DNA of 64,000 bases from Pseudorhodoferax aquiterrae (GTDB lineage: Bacteria; Pseudomonadota; Gammaproteobacteria; Burkholderiales; Burkholderiaceae_C): assembly GCF_014652235.1 (NCBI RefSeq), contig NZ_BMYK01000010.1, positions 122,762 to 186,761 of the forward strand, in the 5' to 3' direction. The notes under the pieces were generated by a model. That model was not told the origin of the DNA. It saw only the letters and a list, made by a program, of their open reading frames with translations, and did not search any database. The translations under genes and the position numbers were made by a program. Positions 35,035 to 43,495 of this stretch are shown piece after piece (the stretch's first letter is position 1; each line of letters begins with the position of its first letter).

Positions 35035-35332
35035 TCACGGCGGGTACTTGAAACCGCGCACCTCGCCGTGGACCGTGATGTTCATGTATTTTGACGCGTC
35101 CGGAAGCTTGTGCGAGACGCCACGGGCGTCCAAAAAATGGGGTCGTCGTCTCTGCGTTTTTGGGCATGACGTCGAAATGGAACATGGATGCGACTTCCCA
35201 TGAATGCTTCCAATTCTTCGGAAAGGCGGCAGCGCCATGCAAAAAGTCCAGACGGAAAAAAGGGCGCATAAGCGCCCTGAATTCCATGATAGTTCCACTC
35301 GCGAGCCAGAACCCTTGATCCGCAAAGATCAA
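35035..35332 (-). pseudogene. Frameshifted hypothetical gene remnant
   Basis: Two overlapping reverse frames look coding in sequence: MIFADQGFWLASGTIMEFR, FRLDFLHGAAAFPKN and FHFDVMPKNAETTTPFFG in one, then VSHKLPDASKYMNITVHGE and VRGFKYPP with stop in another. The switch falls at a run of six A (35132-35137), a typical indel site. Family not recognised; about 95 residues if repaired. Could also be a sequencing error in the homopolymer. Confidence 0.4.
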
Positions 35333-35966
35333 TACGACAGGGTATTAGAGTGTGACCACAGCTAATCCAAGTCGCGCCAGCTTTTGACCTTCCGGACGGA
35401 CGCAGAAATAGCCTGTCCCATACGGAATCTTTTCCAGCATAACTTGAAAACGGCAGGATGCCAAGTTCTCCCGCGCGAGAGTTGCTGGCGGCAGAGCGCC
35501 GCTCGGCAAGGTCGCGGTGTACCTGCCACAACCCCCACGGCTCCCCAGTCGTGAGATGGTGCCGTTTTCGCCAACGGTGCTGGCAGTCTGCGCCGAACCG
35601 CGTGGTGCCGTGCGCCCCGTTCTTTTTGCGGAGCCCCATGCCCATCCGGCCGTACCTGTGCAGCGAGAGGCTATGCGGACGGAGCTGGAAGAGACTCTAA
35701 AGTGGCTGACATCGGTTGGCGCCCTTCGGCGCTGTGATGCGAGTGAACTCTCGTGCGGGCTGCGGGACGCGTCACGTCGAACGCGCCCAATGCATCGGGT
35801 CCTTCACCTTTTTCCTCCACCGTTGTGATGAAGGACATGACGAACCGCGTGCATCCCGCGGCCACACTCATGCAGAAACGTTTGGTCACGAACATCGTTC
35901 GGATGCGTGGCACACGATCTTTCCCACGTGAAGGCACCACGTGCCGACTCGCACCGCACCTCGCCC
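35333..35966. other. Gene-poor stretch before the defence-like operon
   Basis: No convincing gene. A 31-codon reverse ORF (start 35440, MLEKIPYGTGYFCVRP) looks protein-like but is too short to call. The sequence is probably decayed accessory DNA plus the promoter region of the operon starting at 35967. Confidence 0.4.
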
Positions 35967-37331
35967 ATGGAAAAAATTCAGGAGCTTTCGGCCCTTGTAG
36001 ATCCGTTTCTGTCCCGCTTCGACAGCGTCGCGAGCGACCAACTTTGGGCGGCGCACAGCCAAACATTTCGCGGATTCTGGGACCAGCGGATCAAAGTGTC
36101 CGACGGTGGGCCGATCAGCGACGATGAGTGCGACGCCGTCATTCGCATCTTGGATCGCAACGGCAAAGGCAACACCAAAACCACCGAGGCTGTCGCTCGC
36201 GCGATGATCCCGCAGGACGTGTGGCGGCGCTTGTTCCGTACCTTCCGCACGAACAATGAACTGCGTGATGCGCTTGACCGCGTGCTGGTGGAAGATGAGC
36301 CGGGTCGAAAGGCCCACGCGATCGATGCCCTGTATCGGCTCAACGCGGGCGAGAAGAACAACTTGACCGGCCCCACCGGCACCGGCATTGGAGCCCTCCT
36401 CGCTGCCTACGATCCCTTTCGAAATCTCTCGGTGATCTCGCTGAAAGATCGCAGGGCCATTCTTGAGCACCTTGGGCAAGGCCTTTCGTTCGACTGGAAG
36501 GGCTCGACCATCGGCGAGACGATCGTATGGAGCAACAGGGCCATCCGAGAGTCGGCCGCCCAGTTGCTGGGGCTGTCAGGCTCGGCGCGTACCGTGGCTC
36601 GATTCTTCTACGATCCTGCTGTTCAGCCGTTGTGGAAGGGCGTCAACACCGTGCACGTAGCCGGTCGTCGTGTCCACGTCGAAGTCCCGACCGAGGCGCA
36701 GGACGGACCCGACCGCGTCGATGCCGACGCCGACCTGCCGACCGATGCCTCCCAGGATCCGGCAGCGAGCAGCCTTGATCCGGTTCAGCAAGGCAACCTG
36801 CGCGAGTCGATGCAGATCCAGGCGCTGCTGGCGCGCATGGGAGCCATGATGGGCTTTTACATCTGGCTGCCAAAGGCCGACAGGGCACGGGTGCTGCAAG
36901 CCTGGACGCCGGGCCCAGGGCAACTGCTCGATGCCTTGCCACTGGGGTACGACGCCCTGACGACCAAGACCATCGAGCAAATCGACGTCCTCTGGCTGCG
37001 TCGCAGGTCGATCGCGCGTGCCTTCGAAGTCGAACACACCACGTCCGTTTACTCGGGCCTCCTTCGCATGGCCGACCTGATCGCGCTGCAGCCGGACATC
37101 AACGTGAAGCTGCACATCGTCGCCAGCTCGCAGCGTGAAGACAAAGTATTGGCTGAGATCAGTCGGCCGGTGTTCGCCATGCTCGAGCCCAAGCCGCTGA
37201 GCGACATGTGCTCCTTCCTTACCTACGAAAGCATCCGCGAGATCGCCGATCTCAGGCACCTGGCCTGGCTGTCCGACCAGGTTCTGGAAGACTACGAGAT
37301 CACGGCCCCAAGCAGCGACGACGGCGCTTGA
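35967..37331 (+). CDS. Large protein with possible PD-(D/E)xK-type C-terminal domain
   Basis: 454 aa, start chosen at MEKIQELSALVDPFLSRF, where protein-like sequence begins. The N-terminal part (1-200) is helical; residues about 235-275 are acidic and linker-like (DADADLPTDASQDP). The C-terminal domain (about 330-445) has IDVLWLRRRSIARAFEVEH, HIVASSQREDKVLAEISRP and YESIREIADLRHLAWLS. The D...ExE spacing with alternating strands resembles a restriction-endonuclease fold, but the final Lys is not clear. First gene of the operon with the small protein, PfkB-NDT and QueC-like genes. A nuclease or sensor role is inference. Confidence 0.55.
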   Translation: MEKIQELSALVDPFLSRFDSVASDQLWAAHSQTFRGFWDQRIKVSDGGPISDDECDAVIRILDRNGKGNTKTTEAVARAMIPQDVWRRLFRTFRTNNELRDALDRVLVEDEPGRKAHAIDALYRLNAGEKNNLTGPTGTGIGALLAAYDPFRNLSVISLKDRRAILEHLGQGLSFDWKGSTIGETIVWSNRAIRESAAQLLGLSGSARTVARFFYDPAVQPLWKGVNTVHVAGRRVHVEVPTEAQDGPDRVDADADLPTDASQDPAASSLDPVQQGNLRESMQIQALLARMGAMMGFYIWLPKADRARVLQAWTPGPGQLLDALPLGYDALTTKTIEQIDVLWLRRRSIARAFEVEHTTSVYSGLLRMADLIALQPDINVKLHIVASSQREDKVLAEISRPVFAMLEPKPLSDMCSFLTYESIREIADLRHLAWLSDQVLEDYEITAPSSDDGA

Positions 37332-37378
37332 GCGAACCGGTCGGCCTTCCTTTTTAAGTCGCGAGGAGACATCAGCAG

Positions 37379-37696
37379 ATGGCAGGATCGAAGGGAAGAG
37401 GGGTGCGATCTGGCGCCCCCGTCGACACGTGCTCGACGTTGGCATTTCGTGTTGTTCTGAACTCGCCGCAGGCGGCGGTGCTCGCCAAGCTCAAGCGAGG
37501 CGACGTCCTCGCCGTGCAGCTTGATCCTCGCGTGGAAGGTGGGGTGAACGCGGTACTGGGCAACGAGCCCGCCGGCGCGGTCACCGGAGCGCGAAAGAAC
37601 AGCTTGGTGACCTGCCTGCGCAACGGGTACACGTTCGAGGCTGAAGTCATCGACCTCACCGGTGGCATGGTCCAAGTCGACGTGAGGCCCGCGTGA
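37379..37696 (+). CDS. Small conserved protein of the QueC-like operon (105 aa)
   Basis: Starts at MAGSKGRGVRSGAP after GAGGAG. A basic N-terminal tail (1-14) precedes a beta-rich domain (LAFRVVLNSPQAAVLAKL, GDVLAVQLD, AEVIDLTGGMVQVDVRP). Its stop overlaps the next GTG (GTGA), which argues for tight coupling. No named family recognised. Possibly a substrate or partner of the enzymes that follow; that is speculation. Confidence 0.6.
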   Translation: MAGSKGRGVRSGAPVDTCSTLAFRVVLNSPQAAVLAKLKRGDVLAVQLDPRVEGGVNAVLGNEPAGAVTGARKNSLVTCLRNGYTFEAEVIDLTGGMVQVDVRPA

Positions 37697-38931
37697 CCGG
37701 CCGGATCAGCGTGGTTGGAGGAGCCTACGGCGAGGCCTGCAGCTTCCCGCGTCGCACCCTGTACCGCGGCAGCGGCGGACGCGCCGCAGCGGTGCTGCAC
37801 AGCCTGGGCAGCGAGGTCGCCTGGCACACACTGACTGGCCCTGAGCTGCAACCCGAGTTCGCCGCCATCGCGAAACACATTGGCTACGAACTGCACGCAG
37901 GCTTGGCCGAGGTGGACGTCTGGTTCAACTACCGGTTTCCGCTGGGGCGCCCGGACATCTGGCCGTCGGAGGTCCCTCGCCATGCCCATGCCGGGACGGT
38001 CACTGCCGACAACCTGCTGGTCTTTGGCATGCTCGAGGGGCGACCGAAGACCGTCGCCAAGCGTGCCGTTTACGACCCGCAAGATGGCAGCAGCGCCCGG
38101 GCCTACGGTGACAACGGCTCGACGGCACAAGAGCTTGCGATGGTGGTGTCGCTTTCGGAAGGCAAGGCATTGACGGGGCAGGGCGACGCCGAAGCGATCG
38201 CGCTGGTCCTCCTCAGCGAGCCGACGACGTCGGTCGTGATCGTCAAGTGCGGACCGCAAGGCGCGCTCGTCCGCACCTGTTCGTCGGCCGAATGGATACG
38301 CCCTTTCCCTACGGAACGGGTCTACAAAATCGGATCGGGCGACGTCTTCAGTGCGGCATTCGCTCAAGCCTGGTTGGTGTGGAAGCAAGCACCGGGCGAG
38401 GCCGCCTGGTTCGCGTCCCGTGCGACCGCGGAATACGTCAACGGAGGCCAGGACCGCTTCACGATCGAACAGATGGGGGACATGCAGGCACAAGCTCGGT
38501 TCGCACAGATGAAGGCCAGGCAGTCGGGTGCCCGCACGGTACCTGACAAGCCCATCTACTTGGCCGGCCCCTTCTTCACGGCCGCGCAGCAGTGGGCCAT
38601 CGACGAAGCGCGGGCTGCTCTGCAGGACATGGGGTTCACGGTCTTCTCACCCATCCACGAGGTGGGCGAGGGCTTGCCAGAAGACGTCGCGCGCAAGGAC
38701 CTGGAAGGTTTGGATCGATCGTTGGTCGTGCTGGCGCTGATCGATGGCTTGGACGCTGGCACGCTGTTCGAAATCGGCTACGCGGTCGCACGCGGGATCC
38801 CCGTGGTGGCCGTGGGCGAGTCGGTGGCCGAGGGGGACCTGACGATGCTGCTGGGCACGGGTTGTCACGTGACCGACGATCTGACCACGGGCATCTATGC
38901 CGCGTGCTGGAAGATGATGGGCGATGCGTGA
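37693..38931 (+). CDS. PfkB-type kinase fused to nucleoside 2-deoxyribosyltransferase
   Basis: 412 aa. The N-terminal PfkB/ribokinase domain (about 1-270) has VVGGAYGEACSFPRRTLYRG-type entry, VVIVKCGPQGALV, and the anion-hole/catalytic motif KIGSGDVFSAAFA (catalytic Asp; usual G-A-G-D reads GSGD). The C-terminal NDT domain (about 282-410) has PIYLAGPFF, FSPIHEVGEG, and DAGTLFEIGYAVARG with the catalytic Glu. Expected chemistry: base exchange on 2'-deoxyribose and phosphorylation of the resulting (deoxy)nucleoside. Overlaps its neighbours at both ends, so it is central to the operon. Confidence 0.85.
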   Translation: MTGRISVVGGAYGEACSFPRRTLYRGSGGRAAAVLHSLGSEVAWHTLTGPELQPEFAAIAKHIGYELHAGLAEVDVWFNYRFPLGRPDIWPSEVPRHAHAGTVTADNLLVFGMLEGRPKTVAKRAVYDPQDGSSARAYGDNGSTAQELAMVVSLSEGKALTGQGDAEAIALVLLSEPTTSVVIVKCGPQGALVRTCSSAEWIRPFPTERVYKIGSGDVFSAAFAQAWLVWKQAPGEAAWFASRATAEYVNGGQDRFTIEQMGDMQAQARFAQMKARQSGARTVPDKPIYLAGPFFTAAQQWAIDEARAALQDMGFTVFSPIHEVGEGLPEDVARKDLEGLDRSLVVLALIDGLDAGTLFEIGYAVARGIPVVAVGESVAEGDLTMLLGTGCHVTDDLTTGIYAACWKMMGDA

Positions 38932-39517
38932 GCTGTTGCTGCTGTCCGGTGGCGTCGATTCCGCCGCCTTGGCTGCCTGGCGCCGACCAGCGCTTGCCCT
39001 GACGATCGACTACGGCCAGCGAGCCGCCAGCGCGGAGATCCACGCGTCGCAGCAGATCTGTGCAGCATTGACCGTCCCCCATGAGGCCTTGACCGCCTCC
39101 GTGAAGCATCTTGGCAGCGGGGTGATGGCAGGCCAGCGGAGTTCGCCGCATTCCGAGAACGAGGAGTTTTGGCCTTTTCGCAACCAATATTTGATCACCC
39201 TCGCAGCCATGGTCGCGATCCAACGCGGGCTGGACGCGGTCGTCATCGGCACCGTTGCCACGGACGGTCGACACCGCGACGGATCGGCCGAATTCCTGCA
39301 TGCGATGAGGTCGATCTTGCAGTTGCAAGAAGGCGCAATCGCTTTGCTGGCACCTGCCAAAGAATTGACCAGCGCGCAGCTGGTGCGTGCCTCGGGGATC
39401 GATCAAGCCGTGCTGGCTTGGTCCCACTCGTGCCACGCTGCGACCCTCGCCTGCGGAAACTGCCCTGGCTGTACCAAGCATTCCGAGGTGATGTCGGAGC
39501 TTGGCATCGCGCGCTGA
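38924..39517 (+). CDS. QueC-like 7-cyano-7-deazaguanine synthase family protein
   Basis: 197 aa, shorter than housekeeping QueC (about 230). The PP-loop is LLLSGGVDSAALAAW (ATP pyrophosphatase), and the zinc site is C-x7-CGNC-x2-C (CHAATLACGNCPGC) near residue 168-181. QueC adenylates a deazaguanine carboxylate; QueC-like Cap9 of type IV CBASS and QatC are defence variants. No queD/queE/queF lies nearby, so a housekeeping queuosine role is unlikely. It overlaps the PfkB-NDT gene by 8 bp. Confidence 0.85.
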   Translation: MRELLLLSGGVDSAALAAWRRPALALTIDYGQRAASAEIHASQQICAALTVPHEALTASVKHLGSGVMAGQRSSPHSENEEFWPFRNQYLITLAAMVAIQRGLDAVVIGTVATDGRHRDGSAEFLHAMRSILQLQEGAIALLAPAKELTSAQLVRASGIDQAVLAWSHSCHAATLACGNCPGCTKHSEVMSELGIAR

Positions 39518-39518
39518 C

Positions 39519-40343
39519 TCACCACGCCACGCAGTGTGCAAGCGTGGGTGCGGTTCGATCGACAGGTGGTGCGGGCGCGCCACGCCGTCGGTCTAGGGCT
39601 TGGTGCACCACCGGACCCAGCTCCCTCATCTCGGTCCAGATGATGCAGTCGAGCATGGCTGGGCGAACGCCCAACCCCCGACACAGTGCCAAGAACTGGG
39701 CTTCCATCGCAAAGTAGTCGCGCTCGACCTTCTGCTCAAAGCTGTAGAGGTTGCACAGCAACCCTGCACGCACGATGTGGATGTCCAGGATCGCCACTTC
39801 GTCGGTGTCGAGCACGTTGCGCGCGACCCAACCGGCGGTCTTCGGACCGATGCCTTGGATCGCGAGCAAGCTGTCGCGCAGCGCCTTGCCGCTGGACGTG
39901 TCGACCAGGCCCTGCGAAATCGCGCCCATCGCCGCAGCGAGGTACACGGCCTTTTGGTTGGGGTAGCGATAGCGCACAGTGCGACCGGCTTGGTCCAACG
40001 GCTGGCGAAGCACGCTGGTCCATGCGGTCGCATCCGTGCAGAGCCCCGACACGAGGCCGGCCGCGCTGCAGGCATCGAACGCTGCCCCCGCCAACTCCGC
40101 GGTGATGCCAAAGCCGCCGAGCAAGCAGAAGGCGACCTCTTCCGCGAGCGTGCCCGTGGCGCTGAACGGCGACACCGGCTTCTGGTCGATCTCGCTCATC
40201 CACATCTGGGCGACCCAGTATGCGGGCGTGAAGGTGCGCCACGACTCGCCCCAAGTGACACCGGGCAGGACATGCTCCGACGCATTCGGAAGCTCGCGGC
40301 AGACCACGTCGTCGCCTTGCAGGTATTGCACGAGCTGGGTCAT
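39519..40343 (-). CDS. OGG-like HhH-GPD DNA glycosylase
   Basis: 274 aa. The helix-hairpin-helix IQGIGPKTAGWVAR (about residue 160) keeps the OGG1-type catalytic Lys, and AILDIHIVRAG keeps the catalytic Asp. The N-terminal 120 residues are unlike Nth/MutY, and there is no Fe-S cluster. It resembles the OGG-fold proteins (Cap11) accompanying QueC-like proteins in type IV CBASS. Convergent with the QueC-like gene (1 bp between the stops) and divergent from the recombinase-like gene. Confidence 0.75.
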   Translation of the reverse strand: MTQLVQYLQGDDVVCRELPNASEHVLPGVTWGESWRTFTPAYWVAQMWMSEIDQKPVSPFSATGTLAEEVAFCLLGGFGITAELAGAAFDACSAAGLVSGLCTDATAWTSVLRQPLDQAGRTVRYRYPNQKAVYLAAAMGAISQGLVDTSSGKALRDSLLAIQGIGPKTAGWVARNVLDTDEVAILDIHIVRAGLLCNLYSFEQKVERDYFAMEAQFLALCRGLGVRPAMLDCIIWTEMRELGPVVHQALDRRRGAPAPPVDRTAPTLAHCVAW

Positions 40344-40432
40344 CTCACAGCCTCAGGCCGCGAGCGCAGGCTGACGCCAGGTGCCTTCCCTGCGTCGAGC
40401 TTTTGGGTTCGATCGGCCGTGCTCTTCATACA

Positions 40433-40452
40433 AAAATTATGCACATAATTTT
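40433..40452. promoter_or_regulatory. 20-bp AT-rich palindrome between divergent genes
   Basis: AAAATTATG-CA-CATAATTTT: perfect 9-bp arms around a 2-bp centre. It lies 5 bp before the recombinase-like ATG and about 90 bp before the OGG-like gene. CATAAT occurs on both strands and could be the -10 of each divergent gene, so a regulator bound here would control both. Confidence 0.6.
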
Positions 40453-40456
40453 GGGC

Positions 40457-41392
40457 ATGGCAAAAAGCAAGCCGAAGCGCTTTGACGACGCAGCCAAATC
40501 ATGGGTTCTGGCACTGCCGCTGTCGGCTTCGGCGGCCGCGGCTTATGCCGCGGAGGCGAAACGGCTGTCGGAGTACTGTGCATCCAGGCGCGTCGCGGAT
40601 CTGCGCTCGTTTCGGGGGCCTCAGTGGCTCGACTACCTCAGGTCGCTTACGAGTGCTCGCGACTACCTGTCGCCGCCGCGCAAGGCACTGAAAGCCTCCA
40701 GCGCCTTGCAGGCCATGCGCATCACCCGCGCGTTCCTGACCTACTGCATGCAGAGAGGGTGGATCTCCTGGGACCCCGGGGAGCTGCGCATGGACCCATC
40801 TCCGGTGATCGTTAGACCCCCGGTCGCCGAATTGCCAGTGCACGTGAGGCAAGTCGTTGCCGGGGGCGTGCACGCGACTTCCGAGCGCGAAGCCCGGCGC
40901 CACTTCGTGGTCGCGCTGAGCTTTTGGGGGTGCTTGAAGCCTTGGGAGCTTGCCGCTCTACAGGTTCGGCATTTGTCGAAGGACCGGGCCCTGCTAAGCT
41001 GCCCGCATCGCCATCAGCCCGTGGAACTGCCGCCTCCCGTTGCGGACCTGTGGACGCGCTATGAAGAATGCCGGTCTGTGCGTTCCAAGGTGCGGCCGTC
41101 GTCACCGTTGGTCGCCAGCGTGCGTTCGAGCGCCGCGGTGAGCGCATGGAGCATCTGGGCGATCTTGAACGACGCAGCCGCCATGCAGGGCGTGGGAAGT
41201 CGTCGCTTGCGCGCGGCCTACGCCACGTTGACCAGCGCAGCTGCCTTGCGAGACATCGATCTGGTGCGCGTTCAAGCAGGCAAAGGCGGGGCGAGGCGGG
41301 TTCGTGGCGCGCAGGCCCGCGATCGGACCCGCCAGCTCAATGCCAGCACCCTCGAAAGGTTGCGAGGTGGCCGCGTGCAGGCGGCCTCCTGA
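40457..41392 (+). CDS. Tyrosine-recombinase-like protein with degraded active site
   Basis: 311 aa from MAKSKPKRFDDAAKSW. An N-terminal SAM-like core-binding domain (about 10-120) is followed by a catalytic-domain-like region (about 130-300). At the first Arg box the sequence is LKPWELAALQVRHL, where integrases usually have GLRxSEL, so Arg is replaced. The HxxR box reads SRRLRAAYATL, and no terminal Tyr motif is seen. It is probably a DNA-binding protein that has lost recombinase activity; might regulate the island. Confidence 0.6.
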   Translation: MAKSKPKRFDDAAKSWVLALPLSASAAAAYAAEAKRLSEYCASRRVADLRSFRGPQWLDYLRSLTSARDYLSPPRKALKASSALQAMRITRAFLTYCMQRGWISWDPGELRMDPSPVIVRPPVAELPVHVRQVVAGGVHATSEREARRHFVVALSFWGCLKPWELAALQVRHLSKDRALLSCPHRHQPVELPPPVADLWTRYEECRSVRSKVRPSSPLVASVRSSAAVSAWSIWAILNDAAAMQGVGSRRLRAAYATLTSAAALRDIDLVRVQAGKGGARRVRGAQARDRTRQLNASTLERLRGGRVQAAS

Positions 41393-41473
41393 ATTCCGCC
41401 TGGGCCGGCGCCGCCTGTACCTGCCAGCGGCTTCTTGGAGACCAGCTCCATCCACGGCGCGTGCTTGGGGCGA

Positions 41474-42409
41474 TCAGGAGGATCGGAGAGCTGGCTTGGA
41501 GGCGGCTTGCCGATGCAAACAGGCTTGGAACGTTGCGTTAACCAGTTCGTGCAGCGTGCCGACCGAACGTGCTCCAACACCACAATACGGTGAAGGACGG
41601 CAGATGATCGACTCGATCGTCTCGATGTCGCGTGCATCGAGCCACGCCGAAGCGTTCTCCATGGCGCGAAATGCGCCTTCCAGGCGGCGCAACGGATAGT
41701 ACCAATGTGCGGCCACCGAAGCCGACTTGATTTGACGGGAGATGAATTCTTCGATGGATCGATCTTCCGACAAGCACCGAAAACCTGTGATGCGCTCGAT
41801 CAGGGCGAAGGTTTGCTTCAGCTGCACGTTTGAGGAATCGACCGCACATCCCGTTCGGTAATCTCTCTTTCGAACTCGAAGGTCGCTCAACAGTCTCTTT
41901 TCGTGCGCGGAGAGACGATGAATTTCGGCCGTCTCCTCCACCAAAGCGGAAAACGAAAACACGTAGCGCCCGACGTTTGCCAAGCTCAAGATGGCGTGGT
42001 TTCGGAAACCCACGGCCAAGACATCGAACGCCCAGCCGTGCAAGCTCTCGAATTCGGCCGCGCCACCGACCATTTCGAAGAGTTCCAGATTTTCGTGGAT
42101 CCGATGGCCATACTCCCTCAGCGGCCGATAACCCGTCAGCAGGGATTCAAGACGCCCTTCACGATCAACCAAGATGCGGCCCTCTTGCTTCAAATGCTGC
42201 AAGAACAGCGACCCGTCGCGGGCCAAACCATCCATTTGCTGCCAGGTGTAGCAGCTGGTGGAATAGCCTGCTGCAGACAGTTTCGCCTCGAAGGCGTTGT
42301 CTACGAGCGCGCCGGCCAGCAAGATGTCTCGATCGCTGAAAGCGTCGACGTCGCCTCTGACCGTCGAGCCGAAGATCGCCACGCTTTCCAAGTTTGCGGG
42401 AACGCTCAT
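41474..42409 (-). CDS. Nucleotidyltransferase (pol-beta fold) with helical C-terminus
   Basis: 311 aa from MSVPANLESVAIFGS. The nucleotidyltransferase motif is complete: GSTVRGDVDAFSDRDILL (about residues 11-28), with GS and D-x-D for Mg-NTP. The C-terminal 200 residues are helical (FDVLAVGFRNHAILSLANV) and could be HEPN-like, but no clear R-x4-6-H is present. The start overlaps the stop of the channel gene (ATGA). Could be an antitoxin-type AMPylase, a tRNA nucleotidyltransferase-like toxin or a second-messenger synthase for the channel. Confidence 0.75.
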   Translation of the reverse strand: MSVPANLESVAIFGSTVRGDVDAFSDRDILLAGALVDNAFEAKLSAAGYSTSCYTWQQMDGLARDGSLFLQHLKQEGRILVDREGRLESLLTGYRPLREYGHRIHENLELFEMVGGAAEFESLHGWAFDVLAVGFRNHAILSLANVGRYVFSFSALVEETAEIHRLSAHEKRLLSDLRVRKRDYRTGCAVDSSNVQLKQTFALIERITGFRCLSEDRSIEEFISRQIKSASVAAHWYYPLRRLEGAFRAMENASAWLDARDIETIESIICRPSPYCGVGARSVGTLHELVNATFQACLHRQAASKPALRSS

Positions 42410-43296
42410 CGCACGAACCTCTTGACGATCATCGCGGTTGAAAGGGCGATCCATCCGATGCCGAGCACCACCTGAAACGACACCGCAAGCAGTCCGTAGG
42501 ATGTGGACGGGGTGAGGTCTGCGGTCCCAAAAGTGGACATGTTCCCGAGGGTGAAGAACGCGGTCTTAATGGACAAAGGGACATCGGCCAGCACCTGCGC
42601 CTTAATGCCGTAGTCGGCCCAATGCATGTGATTGTAGAGCCACACGAGCGCGAAAAGCATTGGCGTCCACAGCAAGATGTTTCGAACTCTCACTCCATAG
42701 CCAAAAAGGAACTGGAAGGAGATGTTCCAAAACCAATAGGCGTAAAACCGGACGTTGAGCCAACGCTCGGTCCCTTTCTCTTTTCGCCAATAAGAAATGT
42801 GGTTGTAGCGTTGCCAGAGTCGGAAATGGTATTCCGCCGAGTCTCTGAATTCCGGTTGGCTTTCGTCGACGGAGTTTTTCAGCAGAGTGTGAAACAGATC
42901 GACGCCAATGTTTGGGTACTTCTTCTGATCAAAGATCTCGGCTAAGAACGATCGTGGGTCCAGATAAGTTCGGGTGAGCCTGAATTTGTGCGTGTTGCAG
43001 CGGATGAACTTGCATTCGTGGAATGCGCAATCTTCGAAGTGCGCGCTCAGGAAAAGGCACTCATGGAATGTGCATCTTGTGAACACCACTCCCACGAAAT
43101 GCGTCCCGTAGAAGCGCATGCTCTTGAAGATTTTGTCTTTGACCGAGAGCTTTTCCGTTGGATCGTCCGCCTGAAGTTTGCTACTCGGCTCGAAAGCCTT
43201 CTCGTAGACCTCCTCGCTAGAGATCAACATCGTTTTCAGTTCATCGGCGTTGATCCGGGGAAGGTCTTTGCCAAGGTCAAAAAAGGAGTCCGCCAT
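42406..43296 (-). CDS. Pentapeptide-repeat protein with two-TM ion-channel module
   Basis: 296 aa. Residues about 62-110 form pentapeptide-like repeats (FVGVVFTRCTFHECLFLSA and FEDCAFHECKFIRC). A spacer follows, then two TM helices (about 205-225 and 265-288) with a pore-loop-like segment FFTLGNMSTFGTADLTP between them. This resembles the T-x-G-Y-G-D filter loop of K+ channels, with Tyr and the second Gly altered. First gene of a two-gene operon with the nucleotidyltransferase. Likely an inner-membrane effector; AT-richer than neighbours. Confidence 0.72.
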   Translation of the reverse strand: MADSFFDLGKDLPRINADELKTMLISSEEVYEKAFEPSSKLQADDPTEKLSVKDKIFKSMRFYGTHFVGVVFTRCTFHECLFLSAHFEDCAFHECKFIRCNTHKFRLTRTYLDPRSFLAEIFDQKKYPNIGVDLFHTLLKNSVDESQPEFRDSAEYHFRLWQRYNHISYWRKEKGTERWLNVRFYAYWFWNISFQFLFGYGVRVRNILLWTPMLFALVWLYNHMHWADYGIKAQVLADVPLSIKTAFFTLGNMSTFGTADLTPSTSYGLLAVSFQVVLGIGWIALSTAMIVKRFVR

Positions 43297-43495
43297 GAGC
43301 TTTTCAGTTTCTTTTGTCGAGCAGCACCGTCCGACGATGGAAGTTGGCTGGTCTCAGTGGCCATCCTCCGAAGCCGATCGAGCATTGTCGACGGAGCGCG
43401 TCACGACGTGTGGGACGCTCGGTTGGTCTTCGGTACTCGAGTCGGCACGGCGCCGCCTCCTTTGCTTCAAGGCGCTCGGCAGTTAAAATCGCGCC

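Noticed and set aside
35345..35440. 31-codon reverse ORF MLEKIPYGTGYFCVRP
   Set aside because: Too short and isolated; no conserved context to support it as a gene.
38924..39517. QueC-like gene as housekeeping queuosine biosynthesis
   Set aside because: Short protein fused into an overlapped operon with PfkB-NDT on an island, no queD/E/F nearby.
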